The notes under the pieces are model-generated. The model was given only the letters and a program-made list of their open reading frames with translations. It did no database searches and was not told where the DNA came from. The translations under genes and the position numbers were made by a program. A stretch of DNA of 64,000 nucleotides from Aquabacter sp965279295 (GTDB taxonomy: Bacteria; Pseudomonadota; Alphaproteobacteria; Rhizobiales; Xanthobacteraceae): NCBI GenBank assembly GCA_965279295.1, contig CBDIHQ010000012.1. One strand, written 5' to 3'. Shown here one piece after another: positions 51,517 through 60,547 of the stretch. Within the stretch, counting starts at the first letter, position 1, and every line of letters starts with the position of its first letter.

Positions 51517-52419
51517 ATGGCCCCTGATCTGATCGAGCACGGCCCCGCGCCCCTCATGGAGGGCTTCCGGCTGCTCGACGTGGACGTCGGCGGCATTTCG
51601 ATCCGCGCTGCCGTCGCCGGAGAGGGGCCACCCCTGCTGCTGCTCCACGGTCATCCCCAGACCCACGTCACCTGGCGCAAGATCGCCCCGGCGCTGGCGC
51701 GGCGCTTTACCGTGGTGGCTCCCGACCTGCGCGGCTATGGCGACAGTTCCAAGCCGGAGGGCGGGCCGGACCACATCGCCTATTCCAAGCGCGAAATGGC
51801 GAGGGATCAGGTGGGGCTGATGGCTCGGCTCGGGTTCGACCGGTTTGCGCTGGTGGGCCATGACCGGGGCGGGCGGGTGGCGCATCGCATGGCGCTGGAT
51901 CATCCGCACGCGGTGTCCAAGGTGTGCGTCATCGATATCGCCCCGACCGCGACCATGTACGCCATGACCGACAAGGCGTTCGCGACCCGCTATTTCTGGT
52001 GGTTCTTCCTGATCCAGCCCTATCCGGTGCCCGAGCGCATGATAGGAGCGGACCCGGAATATTTCCTGCGCCACCATCTCGCCGGGCAGACCAAGACCCC
52101 CGGCGCCACCGAGGCGGAAGCGTTCGCGGAATATCTGCGCTGCTACATGGACCCGGCCACCCGCCACGCCATCTGCGAGGATTATCGCGCCGCCGCCGGC
52201 ATCGACCTGATCCATGATGCGGCCGATGCCGACGCCCGCATCGAAGCGCCGCTGCTGGCGCTCTGGGGCGCGCGCGGCGTGGTCGGCGAACTCTACGACG
52301 TGCTTGCCACCTGGCGCGAAAAAGCCCGCGACGTCAGCGGACGGCCAATCGATTGCGGCCATCTGGTGCAGGAGGAGCGGCCGGACGAAATGCTGCGGGA
52401 CCTGCTGGCCTTCCTGTAG
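51517..52419 (+). CDS. Alpha/beta hydrolase, haloacetate (fluoroacetate) dehalogenase-like
   Basis: The 300-residue product from ATG 51517 has the oxyanion region LLLHGHPQTHVTWRKI, the nucleophile elbow VGHDRGGR (Asp116, with Arg117 and Arg120), a second acid at Asp140 (CVIDIAPT), Tyr223 in CEDYRAAAG and the catalytic His282 in DCGHLVQEE. These match positions known from fluoroacetate dehalogenase RPA1163. The halide-binding pair His-Trp of that enzyme is Trp161-Trp162 here (RYFWWFFLIQP), so the His that holds fluoride is missing. The enzyme may prefer chloro- or bromo-substrates, or an ester or epoxide. Confidence 0.8.
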   Translation: MAPDLIEHGPAPLMEGFRLLDVDVGGISIRAAVAGEGPPLLLLHGHPQTHVTWRKIAPALARRFTVVAPDLRGYGDSSKPEGGPDHIAYSKREMARDQVGLMARLGFDRFALVGHDRGGRVAHRMALDHPHAVSKVCVIDIAPTATMYAMTDKAFATRYFWWFFLIQPYPVPERMIGADPEYFLRHHLAGQTKTPGATEAEAFAEYLRCYMDPATRHAICEDYRAAAGIDLIHDAADADARIEAPLLALWGARGVVGELYDVLATWREKARDVSGRPIDCGHLVQEERPDEMLRDLLAFL

Positions 52420-52425
52420 CGCGAC

Positions 52426-53259
52426 TCAGCGTTTTCCGCCCGCCACCAGCCGGCGCAGCCGCGCCATGGTCTTGCCCACCCCGAGGTCGGAGAGCACCTG
52501 CGTCTCGCTGGCGCCATATCGCTCGAACACCGGCGTGGCGTCGGCATTGCCGGACAGCACATAGAGATACTGGTAGGTGCGGGCCTCATCGTCCGCCGCG
52601 AGCCGGCGCAGGACGCTGGCCGGCGCCTGGAGCGAGGCCCGGTCGTATTCGACGCGGGTGAAGCTACGCTGGAGGCGCAGCACCTTTTCCACACCCCAGT
52701 TCAGATCGGAAAACAGCGTCAGGGCGGTCTTCAGGGTGAAGAAGCGCAGATGCGTGCGCTCCAGCAGCCCGGAATCCACATAGTCGAACGCGCCGTTGAG
52801 CAGGCCAAGGCGCGCCGCGCCGAAGCCGATATGCGGCACCGACAGCAGCACCTTGGTGTTTTCCCGTCACCAGCGGCGCGAGGCCGCTCAGGAAAGGCGA
52901 AGGGGTCGGAGGTGTGCTCGATCACGTCGGCGAGGACGATGAAGTCGTGCTCGCCCAGCGCCCCCGCCGCGATCAGATCCTGCGCGAACGCGGTGTGCAT
53001 GGTGCGGTAATGGGGCCGCGCGAGGTGCGCCGCGAACACGTTGGGTTCTATGCCGTCCATGGTGAGCGTGCGGCCGGCCCGCGCCAGAAACGCGGGCGAG
53101 ATTGCCGTTGCCGGCGCCGATATCCAGCACGCGGGCGCCATCCGGGATGAGCGCGGCGATGCGGGCGAGCGGCTGTGCGGGATCGCGCAGGATGTCGTCG
53201 ATGACGTGGTCATCCACCACATAATTGGCTTCGGGGCGCTGGAAGAGGCCGCCTGTCAT
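52426..53259 (-). pseudogene. SAM-dependent methyltransferase interrupted by three one-base insertions
   Basis: The frame starting at 53259 reads MTGGLFQRPEANYVVDDHVI and ARVLDIGAGNGNLAR (SAM motif I), then breaks. The protein continues in the second frame (GRTLTMDGIEPNVFAAHL ... FIVLADVIEHTSDPFAF), briefly in the third (LSGLAPLVTG), and returns to the first frame (TKVLLSVPHIGFGAARLG to the end). The three shifts fall on homopolymers: AAA 53088-53090, AAA 52893-52895 and TTTT 52859-52862. Removing one base from each run restores a 276-residue class I methyltransferase of the glycan-cluster type. Errors in sequencing are at least as likely as true decay, since all else is intact. Confidence 0.85.
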
Positions 53260-53373
53260 TACGCTTTTTGCTCTCCAAATCTTCGGGCCCCGGCCCCCAA
53301 ATATGCCGCCCCGGGCGCCCCGGGCAAGGGGGTTTCACCAAGCGGCTTGATCGCGCGCGGCGCGGCGGGTTGA

Positions 53374-54354
53374 ATGGCGCGCCACGCTGACCGGGATGTA
53401 AGCCTTTTGACCGCCGTTTCCGTCTGCATTCCCGCCTACAGGCAGGTGTCCTACCTGGAGCAGGCGCTCGATTCGCTGGTGATCCAGCGGTTCATCGACT
53501 ACGAGGTCGTGATCACCGATGATTCGCCCGACGGGGAGGTGGAGGAGCTGATCCGCTCCTACGATTTCGGCGGCCGGCTGCGCTATTTCCGCAATCTCCA
53601 TCCGCTCGGCTCGCCGCGCAATTGGGACGAGGCGATCCGCCTCTCGCACGCGCCGTTGGTGAAGATCCTGCACCACGACGACCGGTTCGCGAATGGCGAC
53701 GCGTTGGGGCGGTTCGTGGCGCTGATGGACGAAAACCCCGATTGCCTGCTCGGCTTCTGCGCTAGCCAGGTCGAGGACGTCTCCACCGGCGAAAGCTGGG
53801 TGCATGCCGCCGATGCCGCCCAGCTCGCCGATATGAAGCTGCGGCCGGAACGGCTGCTGCTCGGCAATGTCATCGGCGCGCCCAGCGCCACCATCCACCG
53901 TCGCTCGGCGGCGCTGCATTATGATCCGCGCCTGAAATGGCTGGTGGACGTGGATTTCTACATGCGCGCGCTGCGCCTCAACCCGCGCGTGGCGTTCCTG
54001 CCCGAGCCGCTCATCGTCACCACATCAGGGGCGGCGCACCAGATCACCGAGACGGTGCGGGGCGACGAGGCGCTGAAGATGCGCGAAACCCTGCTGATGT
54101 TCGAGAAGGCGTTCAACCAGCTGCACGACGACCCGGACGTGGCGCTGTTCTGGTGGCGCCTGCTGAAGCGCAACAAGGTGCGCAGCGCCAAGCAGATGGA
54201 GCGGTTCGCCGCGACCCCGCCGGCCATCGCCGCCTATTTCCGCGCGCTCTACGCCCACCCGCCCCGCGACGGGCGCCGCCGGCTCGGCGACTTGATGCCG
54301 ACAGTCTTGCGGGACGCTTGGCGGCCGATCCGCCAGAGCCTGTTCAAATCCTGA
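53374..54354 (+). CDS. Family 2 glycosyltransferase
   Basis: The 326-residue enzyme has a GT-A domain: AVSVCIPAYRQVSYLEQALDSLV, VVITDDSPDGEVEELI, the acidic metal motif in LVKILHHDDRF, and DVDFYMRALRLNP further on. The C-terminal region is helical and basic. It lies between a methyltransferase gene and a fucosyltransferase gene in opposite orientation; its 3' end overlaps that of the fucosyltransferase by 11 bases. The start at 53374 has no clear Shine-Dalgarno, and translation could begin closer to the conserved VSVCIPAY. Confidence 0.86.
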   Translation: MARHADRDVSLLTAVSVCIPAYRQVSYLEQALDSLVIQRFIDYEVVITDDSPDGEVEELIRSYDFGGRLRYFRNLHPLGSPRNWDEAIRLSHAPLVKILHHDDRFANGDALGRFVALMDENPDCLLGFCASQVEDVSTGESWVHAADAAQLADMKLRPERLLLGNVIGAPSATIHRRSAALHYDPRLKWLVDVDFYMRALRLNPRVAFLPEPLIVTTSGAAHQITETVRGDEALKMRETLLMFEKAFNQLHDDPDVALFWWRLLKRNKVRSAKQMERFAATPPAIAAYFRALYAHPPRDGRRRLGDLMPTVLRDAWRPIRQSLFKS

Positions 54355-55192
54355 TCCAGCGCTCCGGGACGATGTCGCTGCCGTCCAGATGATCGGCCGC
54401 GAACCAGCGGGCGGGCGCGACCACCGAACCGCCGTCGCGCGCATCCAGCCAGGCGCCCCACCAGGAGAAGGTGCTGTTGGCGATGACGTGGTGGCGGCAC
54501 GCGCTCATCAGGCGCAGATCCTCGTGGGCGTGTTCCGCCCCGTTGTGCTCCACATGCACGGTCTCGATGGGAAGGGAGAGGTTCGCCCGCACCCAGTCGT
54601 GGTCATCGGAAAAGATGAAGCCGACGAGATCGCCCCCGACGCGCGGCTTCAACAGGGCAACCGCCTCGGCATAATAAGCCGGCGGGCAGGTGCCATGGAC
54701 CGCCTGCACGGTGGGGTCGGAGGCATAATCGCCCCGCCGCACATGCAGCGAGACGCTGTTCTGCGCCTCGGCCCGCGCCAGCAGCGGCAGGCTCTCATGG
54801 CGTGGCGGCGCGCGCAGGGTGAAATCGGCGCGGATCGCAGCGTCCTGGTCGCGGAAATAGCGCTCGGATTGCCAATAGCCCTCGAGATAGCTGCCATCCG
54901 GCAGATCGAGCACGTCGGCGCAGAAGCCCAGCCCCGCCTCCTGATGCCGGCGCGGGCGATGCTTGGCGAGCAGCCGATCGCGCAGCGAGCGGCGGGCGGA
55001 GGGCAGATCGCCCGGCCCGGCTTCGACCGCTTTCAGCGCGAAGGCGTCGAGGCCATAGGCGCGCCGCTCGGTGGTGCCGAAGGCGCTGCGGTCCAGCCGC
55101 AGGTCCGCCCCTCGCCGAAGCGCCAGGGCGCGGCCGGCGGCGTACTGGAACATCTGGTTGCCCAGGCCGCCGACAAGATGGGTGACGATCAT
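54344..55192 (-). CDS. GT11 alpha-1,2-fucosyltransferase-like protein
   Basis: The 282-residue product shows the GT11 pattern: an N-terminal GGLGNQMFQYAAGRALALRRG, the GDP-fucose binding motif VSLHVRRGDYASDP, FIFSDDHDWVRANL, and the C-terminal HHVIANSTFSWWGAWLD. It should transfer fucose from GDP-fucose to a galactose-type acceptor of a surface glycan. No GDP-fucose synthesis genes are in the window. It converges with the GT2 gene, overlapping by 11 bases at the 3' ends. Confidence 0.92.
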   Translation of the reverse strand: MIVTHLVGGLGNQMFQYAAGRALALRRGADLRLDRSAFGTTERRAYGLDAFALKAVEAGPGDLPSARRSLRDRLLAKHRPRRHQEAGLGFCADVLDLPDGSYLEGYWQSERYFRDQDAAIRADFTLRAPPRHESLPLLARAEAQNSVSLHVRRGDYASDPTVQAVHGTCPPAYYAEAVALLKPRVGGDLVGFIFSDDHDWVRANLSLPIETVHVEHNGAEHAHEDLRLMSACRHHVIANSTFSWWGAWLDARDGGSVVAPARWFAADHLDGSDIVPERWIRI

Positions 55193-55285
55193 GACCGCTC
55201 TGGATGGCTGACCGGTACGCCGATGACGTCCGGGTGAGCTTTCTCGCGCCTTATCATCGTCCCGTCAAAGGGTCTGTGCGCCCCC

Positions 55286-56350
<1,065 letters not shown>

Positions 56351-56477
56351 TGTTCGCTCCTCCCGCGGGGTTGCCCGCATATGCTTGGGTCCCCAGGGCG
56401 GGACGGGCGGACACTATCGCGAGGCGGGGCAAATGCCTTATGCCGAATGCACCTTGTTCCATAGCGCGGTGGCATGA

Positions 56478-57389
56478 ATGGAAGCGGCGTGGCTGGAGGA
56501 CTTCATCGCCCTCGCCGAATGCATGAACTTCTCCCGCGCGGCGGAGCGGCGAAACGTGACGCAGCCCGCCTTCAGCCGCCGCATCCGCGCGCTTGAAGCC
56601 TGGGTCGGCGCGCCGCTGTTCGACCGCGACACCCACCGCCTCGCCCTGACGGCGGCGGGCGAGACCTTTCATCCGGTGGCGCAGGAGACGCTGCACCTGC
56701 TCCAGCGCGGCCGCGCTGCGGCGGCGGACGCGGCGCGCGCCACATCGAGCGAACTTGTCTTCCTCGCCACCCACGCGCTCTCCCTCACCTTCTTCCCGGC
56801 GTGGCTGCGCACGCTGGAAGGGGCTGTCGCCGACAGCGCGGTGCGCCTCGCGGCGGACAATATGCAGGCGTGCGAGCGCATGATGCTGGAAGGCAAGGGC
56901 CAGTTCTTCCTCTGCCACCATCATCCGCTCGCCCCGAGCCGGGTGGAGGCATCCACCTTCATCTCCACGACCCTTGGCAGCGACACCCTGGTGCCGGTCT
57001 GCGGGCGCGGGGCGGACGGCGCGCCGCTGCATCCCCTGCCCGGAACGGCCGCAGCACCGGCCGCCTATCTCGCCTTCAGCGCGGAATCCGGCATGGGGCG
57101 GATCGTCGAGGCGGCGCGCACCGCGAATGGGCCGGCGGCGGTGCTGAAGCCGGTGTTCACCTCCCACCTCTCCACCGCCCTCAAGGCGCTCGCCGCCGAC
57201 GGCCGGGGCATGACCTTCGCCCCACTGAGCCTTGCCGCCGAAGACCTGAAGCCCGGCGGCCGCCTGGTGCGCGCCGGCGGCCCGGAATGGGACATCCCCA
57301 TGCACATCCGCCTGTTCCGCCCGAAGGCGCGCATGAGCCCGGCAGCGGAAGGTTTTTGGCGCGCGGCGCGGGCGGGTGGGGCGGATTGA
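56478..57389 (+). CDS. LysR-family transcriptional regulator
   Basis: The 303-residue protein has the LysR winged helix at the N-terminus (WLEDFIALAECMNFSRAAERRNVTQPAFSRRIRALEAWVGAPLFDRDTHRLALTAAG) and a periplasmic-binding-like effector domain (about residues 90-295). It is divergent from the tartrate/malate dehydrogenase gene with 127 bp between starts (56351-56477), so it probably controls that gene in response to a dicarboxylate. I see no single convincing T-N11-A box in that gap. The C-terminal ~100 residues are more Ala/Gly-rich than usual. Confidence 0.9.
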   Translation: MEAAWLEDFIALAECMNFSRAAERRNVTQPAFSRRIRALEAWVGAPLFDRDTHRLALTAAGETFHPVAQETLHLLQRGRAAAADAARATSSELVFLATHALSLTFFPAWLRTLEGAVADSAVRLAADNMQACERMMLEGKGQFFLCHHHPLAPSRVEASTFISTTLGSDTLVPVCGRGADGAPLHPLPGTAAAPAAYLAFSAESGMGRIVEAARTANGPAAVLKPVFTSHLSTALKALAADGRGMTFAPLSLAAEDLKPGGRLVRAGGPEWDIPMHIRLFRPKARMSPAAEGFWRAARAGGAD

Positions 57390-57445
57390 GGGGTAAGAAG
57401 ATGAGTTCGGCAATTAAGATCTGGACGAACATCCGAGATACGCAA

Positions 57446-58213
57446 TCAATTTATTAAGTGCTCTCTTTTACCGAAATGCTTATCCGTCCGATAATAACTT
57501 TCTGTCACATGACCGTCGTCGTGAGTGAATGATGAATATATTCCGTATTCATCTGTCTTCTTGAATACGACCCCAGTTTCGTTCTCCGGCGAGAGGTCGC
57601 GGTGTATTCTGAATACCTCTAAATTAGCATCGGAGAACGTCTCATACAGACCCGCAAAGTAATCGTCTTTACCTGCCCCAAAGCCCTGTCGGTAGGCATA
57701 AAAACGTTCCAAGGCGTCCTTTATCCGAGCCCGGAATCGCCGGTCTCTCTCCCCTCGCATGTTATCGAGCAAGACCTTGTGCTCGTGCTCGTCGTGCAGT
57801 GGCCGTCGGCGCACCGCATCGATCTTTGATCGATTCTTCATGATGACCAACATGCGTCCGATATCCAGGTAGCGCTCAACAATGTCCTCATCCGAAATCA
57901 TTTCGATAGATTTGACATAGGGAATGAAGTGCCGAGTACAGATGAGGTCGAAGTCTTCGAACGCTTTGATCTTCGTGACTAAGGCCACCTCGTCGGCTCG
58001 AAGCCGTTCAGGGGATTTGGCGGTCTCATCCTCCCATTTCCACGCCCGTTCGTAGCAGCGGACCATTAGGTCCGGATCAGTCACAACGATTAAGTTGGCG
58101 ACTTCTCGCCGAAGGACTTCCAGATGCCTGATCTCAGCTTCTTCCAGATTGTCTTGGAGTTGCAAAAACGCAGGATCAGATTTCCTATCCCTTGGCCAAC
58201 CAAATAACCACAT
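57446..58213 (-). CDS. Orphan hypothetical protein with lower GC than neighbours
   Basis: From ATG 58213, chosen for its gggaggg Shine-Dalgarno, the 255-residue product is rich in charged residues and mostly helical. Recognisable stretches are MWLFGWPRDRKSD at the start, an acidic/basic helical middle (DEDIVERYLDIGRMLVIMKNRSKID), and an aromatic C-terminus (EYGIYSSFTHDDGHVTESYYRTDKHFGK). It has no signal peptide, membrane segment or known motif. I do not recognise a family. Codon use is clearly less GC-biased than in the flanking LysR and sulfotransferase genes, suggesting acquisition from elsewhere. It is alone on its strand next to a structured non-coding region. Confidence 0.7.
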   Translation of the reverse strand: MWLFGWPRDRKSDPAFLQLQDNLEEAEIRHLEVLRREVANLIVVTDPDLMVRCYERAWKWEDETAKSPERLRADEVALVTKIKAFEDFDLICTRHFIPYVKSIEMISDEDIVERYLDIGRMLVIMKNRSKIDAVRRRPLHDEHEHKVLLDNMRGERDRRFRARIKDALERFYAYRQGFGAGKDDYFAGLYETFSDANLEVFRIHRDLSPENETGVVFKKTDEYGIYSSFTHDDGHVTESYYRTDKHFGKREHLIN

Positions 58214-58412
58214 GCGCCCCCTCCCAAATTGCTCGAAGTCTAGCAGAAGAATGCACTCCTTCTTGTATAATATTTGACAGATTGGAGATTGAAGTACGGG
58301 GCCGATCAGAGTCTTGAATGGCCTAATGCGGCGGCATTTTGTAGTGGCCACAGTCGGGTCCGACCCACGTCACAAACCGGCTCCTGCACCGTACATGACG
58401 GGAAAAAATATT

Positions 58413-58428
58413 AAGGAATATATTCCTT
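58413..58428. promoter_or_regulatory. AT-rich 16-bp perfect palindrome
   Basis: aaggaatatattcctt is its own reverse complement and sits in an AT-rich stretch (58400-58432) just before the GC-rich structured region. It could be an operator or part of the promoter for a transcript running rightwards. No coding gene starts close by on that strand. Confidence 0.4.
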
Positions 58429-58484
58429 TTCCTTCCAACCTGTGCTAGCGTGCCTTCACCTTGCACCAAGGAGGGGCGCGTCCG

Positions 58485-58670
58485 GAGCGGCCTGATGTGC
58501 GGTGTTTGGGGCGGTTGTCCGACGGGAACGGGATTAACGTCCCCGGGAACGTTAGCTAGAGGAGGCCCAAGGGCGTGACGCATGGATCCGGGACTGGTTC
58601 GTCCGGTGCTAATGGGAGAACTGATCACCCACTCGGCGTCAGCGAGAAGCCATAAATCACCGCGCGGGAG
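58485..58670 (+). ncRNA. Candidate structured non-coding RNA
   Basis: No supportable gene covers this stretch. gtgcggtg (58497-58504) can pair with caccgcgc (58658-58665) and the pairing continues inward past small bulges (ttt with aaa, ggc with gcc). Further in, ccga and ggg near 58519-58526 can pair with ccc and tcgg near 58628-58636, and taacgt/acgtta forms a local hairpin (58535-58540 with 58549-58554). The result is a rod of about 170 bases, similar in shape and size to 6S RNA. The bases gagaagccataaa (58643-58655) resemble the gagaagccttaaa segment of E. coli 6S. I cannot confirm the family, and the strand is inferred from the AT-rich upstream side. Confidence 0.3.
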
Positions 58671-58740
58671 TGGAGGGGCGAAGGCCCTGATATCAACCCT
58701 TTACCCGACGCGCGTCTGCCGACGCGCCATCCACTCCCGC
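58664..58740. repeat. Inverted repeat around a GC-rich loop
   Basis: gcgggagtgga (58664-58674) is the exact reverse complement of tccactcccgc (58730-58740). Between them lies a smaller gacgcgcgtc palindrome (58708-58717). The element directly follows the candidate RNA and could act as its terminator region or be part of the repeat cluster to the right. Confidence 0.55.
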
Positions 58741-58795
58741 ATCCCTCCACCCTCGCCGGAAACGGCGGGGCTAAAGGTGTTGGCATTTGGGGTTC

Positions 58796-58911
58796 CCCTC
58801 CCCCCTTGAGGGGGAGGGCAGGGTGGGGGGTATCTCTCCACTCGGTTCGGCGAGGGTGGTTTGGGCGGCGCCATACCCCCCACCCCAACCCTCCCCCTCA
58901 AGGGGGGAGGG
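58796..58911. repeat. Composite REP-like element with 38-bp inverted arms
   Basis: The left arm 58796-58833 and right arm 58873-58911 are inverted copies differing at only a few positions, and each arm contains a smaller palindrome (ccctccccc/gggggaggg type). The 39-base centre holds no gene. This is the clearest member of the C/G-rich extragenic palindromes in the window. Confidence 0.75.
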
Positions 58912-58949
58912 AGAGAAAGAAGGGGGGCATTCGCTGTCTCGCTTGGCGC

Positions 58950-59185
58950 GCTCGCCCCCTCTCCCGCTTGCGGGGGAGGGCTGGGGAGGGGGCAGGAGCC
59001 TTAAGAAAAGGCTCTGCACCCGGCCATATCTCACCAATTCCCCCTCCCTACCCCTCCCCACAAGCGGGAGAGGGAATAACGCAACGGTCCCCTCGGGGCG
59101 AGAGCGAAGGAAGGGGGATCATTCGCTTTTTCGCTTGTCGCCCCCGCCCCCTTCACCGCAAGCGAGAGAGGGAGTTGCCGCGCAT
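58950..59185. repeat. Cluster of further ctcccgc/gcgggag palindromes
   Basis: At least three more palindromic units follow: tctcccgcttgcgggggag at about 58961-58978, caagcgggagaggg at 59061-59074 continuing into taacgcaacggtccc, and caagcgagagaggg at about 59158-59172. The last two have the same flanks as copies at 49.2 kb. The rightmost copy lies inside the 3' end of the sulfotransferase reading frame. Confidence 0.7.
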
Positions 59186-60069
59186 AACGCTGCGAGCAGC
59201 TTGGGCCGGGGGAGGGTGGTGGCCTCCTGGGGTGCGCCGGCGGCAAGGCCGTAGCCGAGGTCGGGTAGGTTGAAGCGCCGGCATTGGTCCAGAAGATGTT
59301 GCTCCTCGCGCGCGCCCCAATCGGCCTGAAACAGCTTCGACATACGGATGCTGGTCTGGCGGCCGATGGCGGACTGTTGCACCCGGCGCGCGGCCTGGAC
59401 CGGCATGTTGAGGAACAGCGACAGCCGGGCCAGTTCGGCCTGCGGGTCGGCCAGCAGATCCTCGTAGCGCACCATGTGCACGTCGGGCTGGGCGAGCCAT
59501 GCCGCCATGTGTGCGCACCAATAGGCGAGCGGGGTCAGCCGCCCCTGCGGGTCGCGGACCGAAGGAGTGGTGAGATAGGCCAGGAACTGCGTCTCCGGTT
59601 CGATCCGGAACGCGGCCTCATGACCCTTCATGTCGAAATAATATTGCGAGCGCATAACGTCGCGCGGGTTGCGGATGACGTGGATGTGGAATGCGCTGGA
59701 ATAGCAGGCGCTGGCCGCGACCCAGTGCATGTAGCAATGCCAGTGGTCCGGCGAGCGGATCTTCTCGCCCCAGGCGCGCTCGTGGCTCTTGAGGACCACC
59801 GGCTTGTGGGTGAGGCGGGCATAGAAATCCTCTTCGAGGTGAAACCAGTCCCGGTCCACGTCGAAGTTCGCGCGCAGGGTGTCCATCACGAAATGGGTGC
59901 CGGAGCGGCGATGCGAATGCACCTGGATCGCCCGTCTCAGTCCCTTGTCGTCGCACCGGGCGATCGGCCCGACAAAATGCGCTTCCTGCGGCGGCGGACG
60001 CCGCAGCGAGAGGTGACGCCAGCGCAGGACGTCCCAGGCGCGGTGCGCCTTTCGTGCCAAACTCACCAT
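59119..60069 (-). CDS. Sulfotransferase-family protein
   Basis: From ATG 60069 (Met14 of the longer frame) the 316-residue product has the two PAPS-binding elements of sulfotransferases: the 5'-phosphosulfate loop in QVHSHRRSGTHFVMDTL and the 3'-phosphate motif in HIHVIRNPRDVMRSQYY. A C-terminal VRYEDLLADPQAELARLSLFLNMP helix pair is also typical. It probably sulfates a glycan or glycolipid. The last ~25 residues (ACGEGGGGDKRKSE at the end) are encoded by a copy of the palindromic repeat, so the original C-terminus may have been replaced or extended by repeat insertion. No PAPS-synthesis gene is in the window. Confidence 0.82.
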   Translation of the reverse strand: MVSLARKAHRAWDVLRWRHLSLRRPPPQEAHFVGPIARCDDKGLRRAIQVHSHRRSGTHFVMDTLRANFDVDRDWFHLEEDFYARLTHKPVVLKSHERAWGEKIRSPDHWHCYMHWVAASACYSSAFHIHVIRNPRDVMRSQYYFDMKGHEAAFRIEPETQFLAYLTTPSVRDPQGRLTPLAYWCAHMAAWLAQPDVHMVRYEDLLADPQAELARLSLFLNMPVQAARRVQQSAIGRQTSIRMSKLFQADWGAREEQHLLDQCRRFNLPDLGYGLAAGAPQEATTLPRPKLLAALCAATPSLACGEGGGGDKRKSE

Positions 60070-60312
60070 CGCGACCCCCCGGCCGCCAGCCCCGATAACC
60101 CCGCCCACCGCGCGCCTGGGCCACGATGGGTTGCAGGCGCAACCTTAAACCTGTCGGTGGGGGCGGGGTAGATCACGCGGGGGAAGGGAAATGGCGATTT
60201 TTGCGCGGATATCGATCACGATCGTGCGCTTGGGGCATTTTTTTGAACCTCCAAGTCCCGCTCGGGATAAACTGCACCTCGCCCGAAGCAAAATCCGCCC
60301 GGAGACGTTGAG

Positions 60313-60543
60313 ATGCGTTCGATGATTTCCGGCCTTGTCTGCGCCCTTGCCTTGGGGCTTTCGCCCGCGGTGGCCGATCAGCCGGTCAATTCTGCGGTGA
60401 AAGCCGAGGCCGTCAAAAAGCCGGCCAAGACGGCGGACGCCGTCCAGCCGGCGCCGCTCAATCCGAAATGGGTGGTCGGCAATTGGAAGATCTCGGGCCT
60501 GACGGTGTGGACCTATACGCCGGGTCATTTCCAGCGCAATTGA
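60313..60543 (+). CDS. Small exported protein of unknown function
   Basis: The 76-residue product begins with a signal peptide (MRSMISGLVCALALGLSPAVA) and has a short mature part with a Lys/Ala-rich segment (VKAEAVKKPAKTADAVQPAPL) and an aromatic C-terminus (KWVVGNWKISGLTVWTYTPGHFQRN). I do not recognise a family. The upstream 200 bases contain cacgatcgtg (60217-60226), a 10-bp palindrome, and a run of seven T residues; they may hold its promoter. Confidence 0.6.
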   Translation: MRSMISGLVCALALGLSPAVADQPVNSAVKAEAVKKPAKTADAVQPAPLNPKWVVGNWKISGLTVWTYTPGHFQRN

Positions 60544-60547
60544 GATC

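Noticed and set aside
58485..58670. Group II intron, tmRNA, RNase P RNA or riboswitch
   Set aside because: No reverse transcriptase, domain V, tag reading frame, RNase P core or riboswitch box could be recognised. Only a generic rod-like fold with slight 6S resemblance remains.
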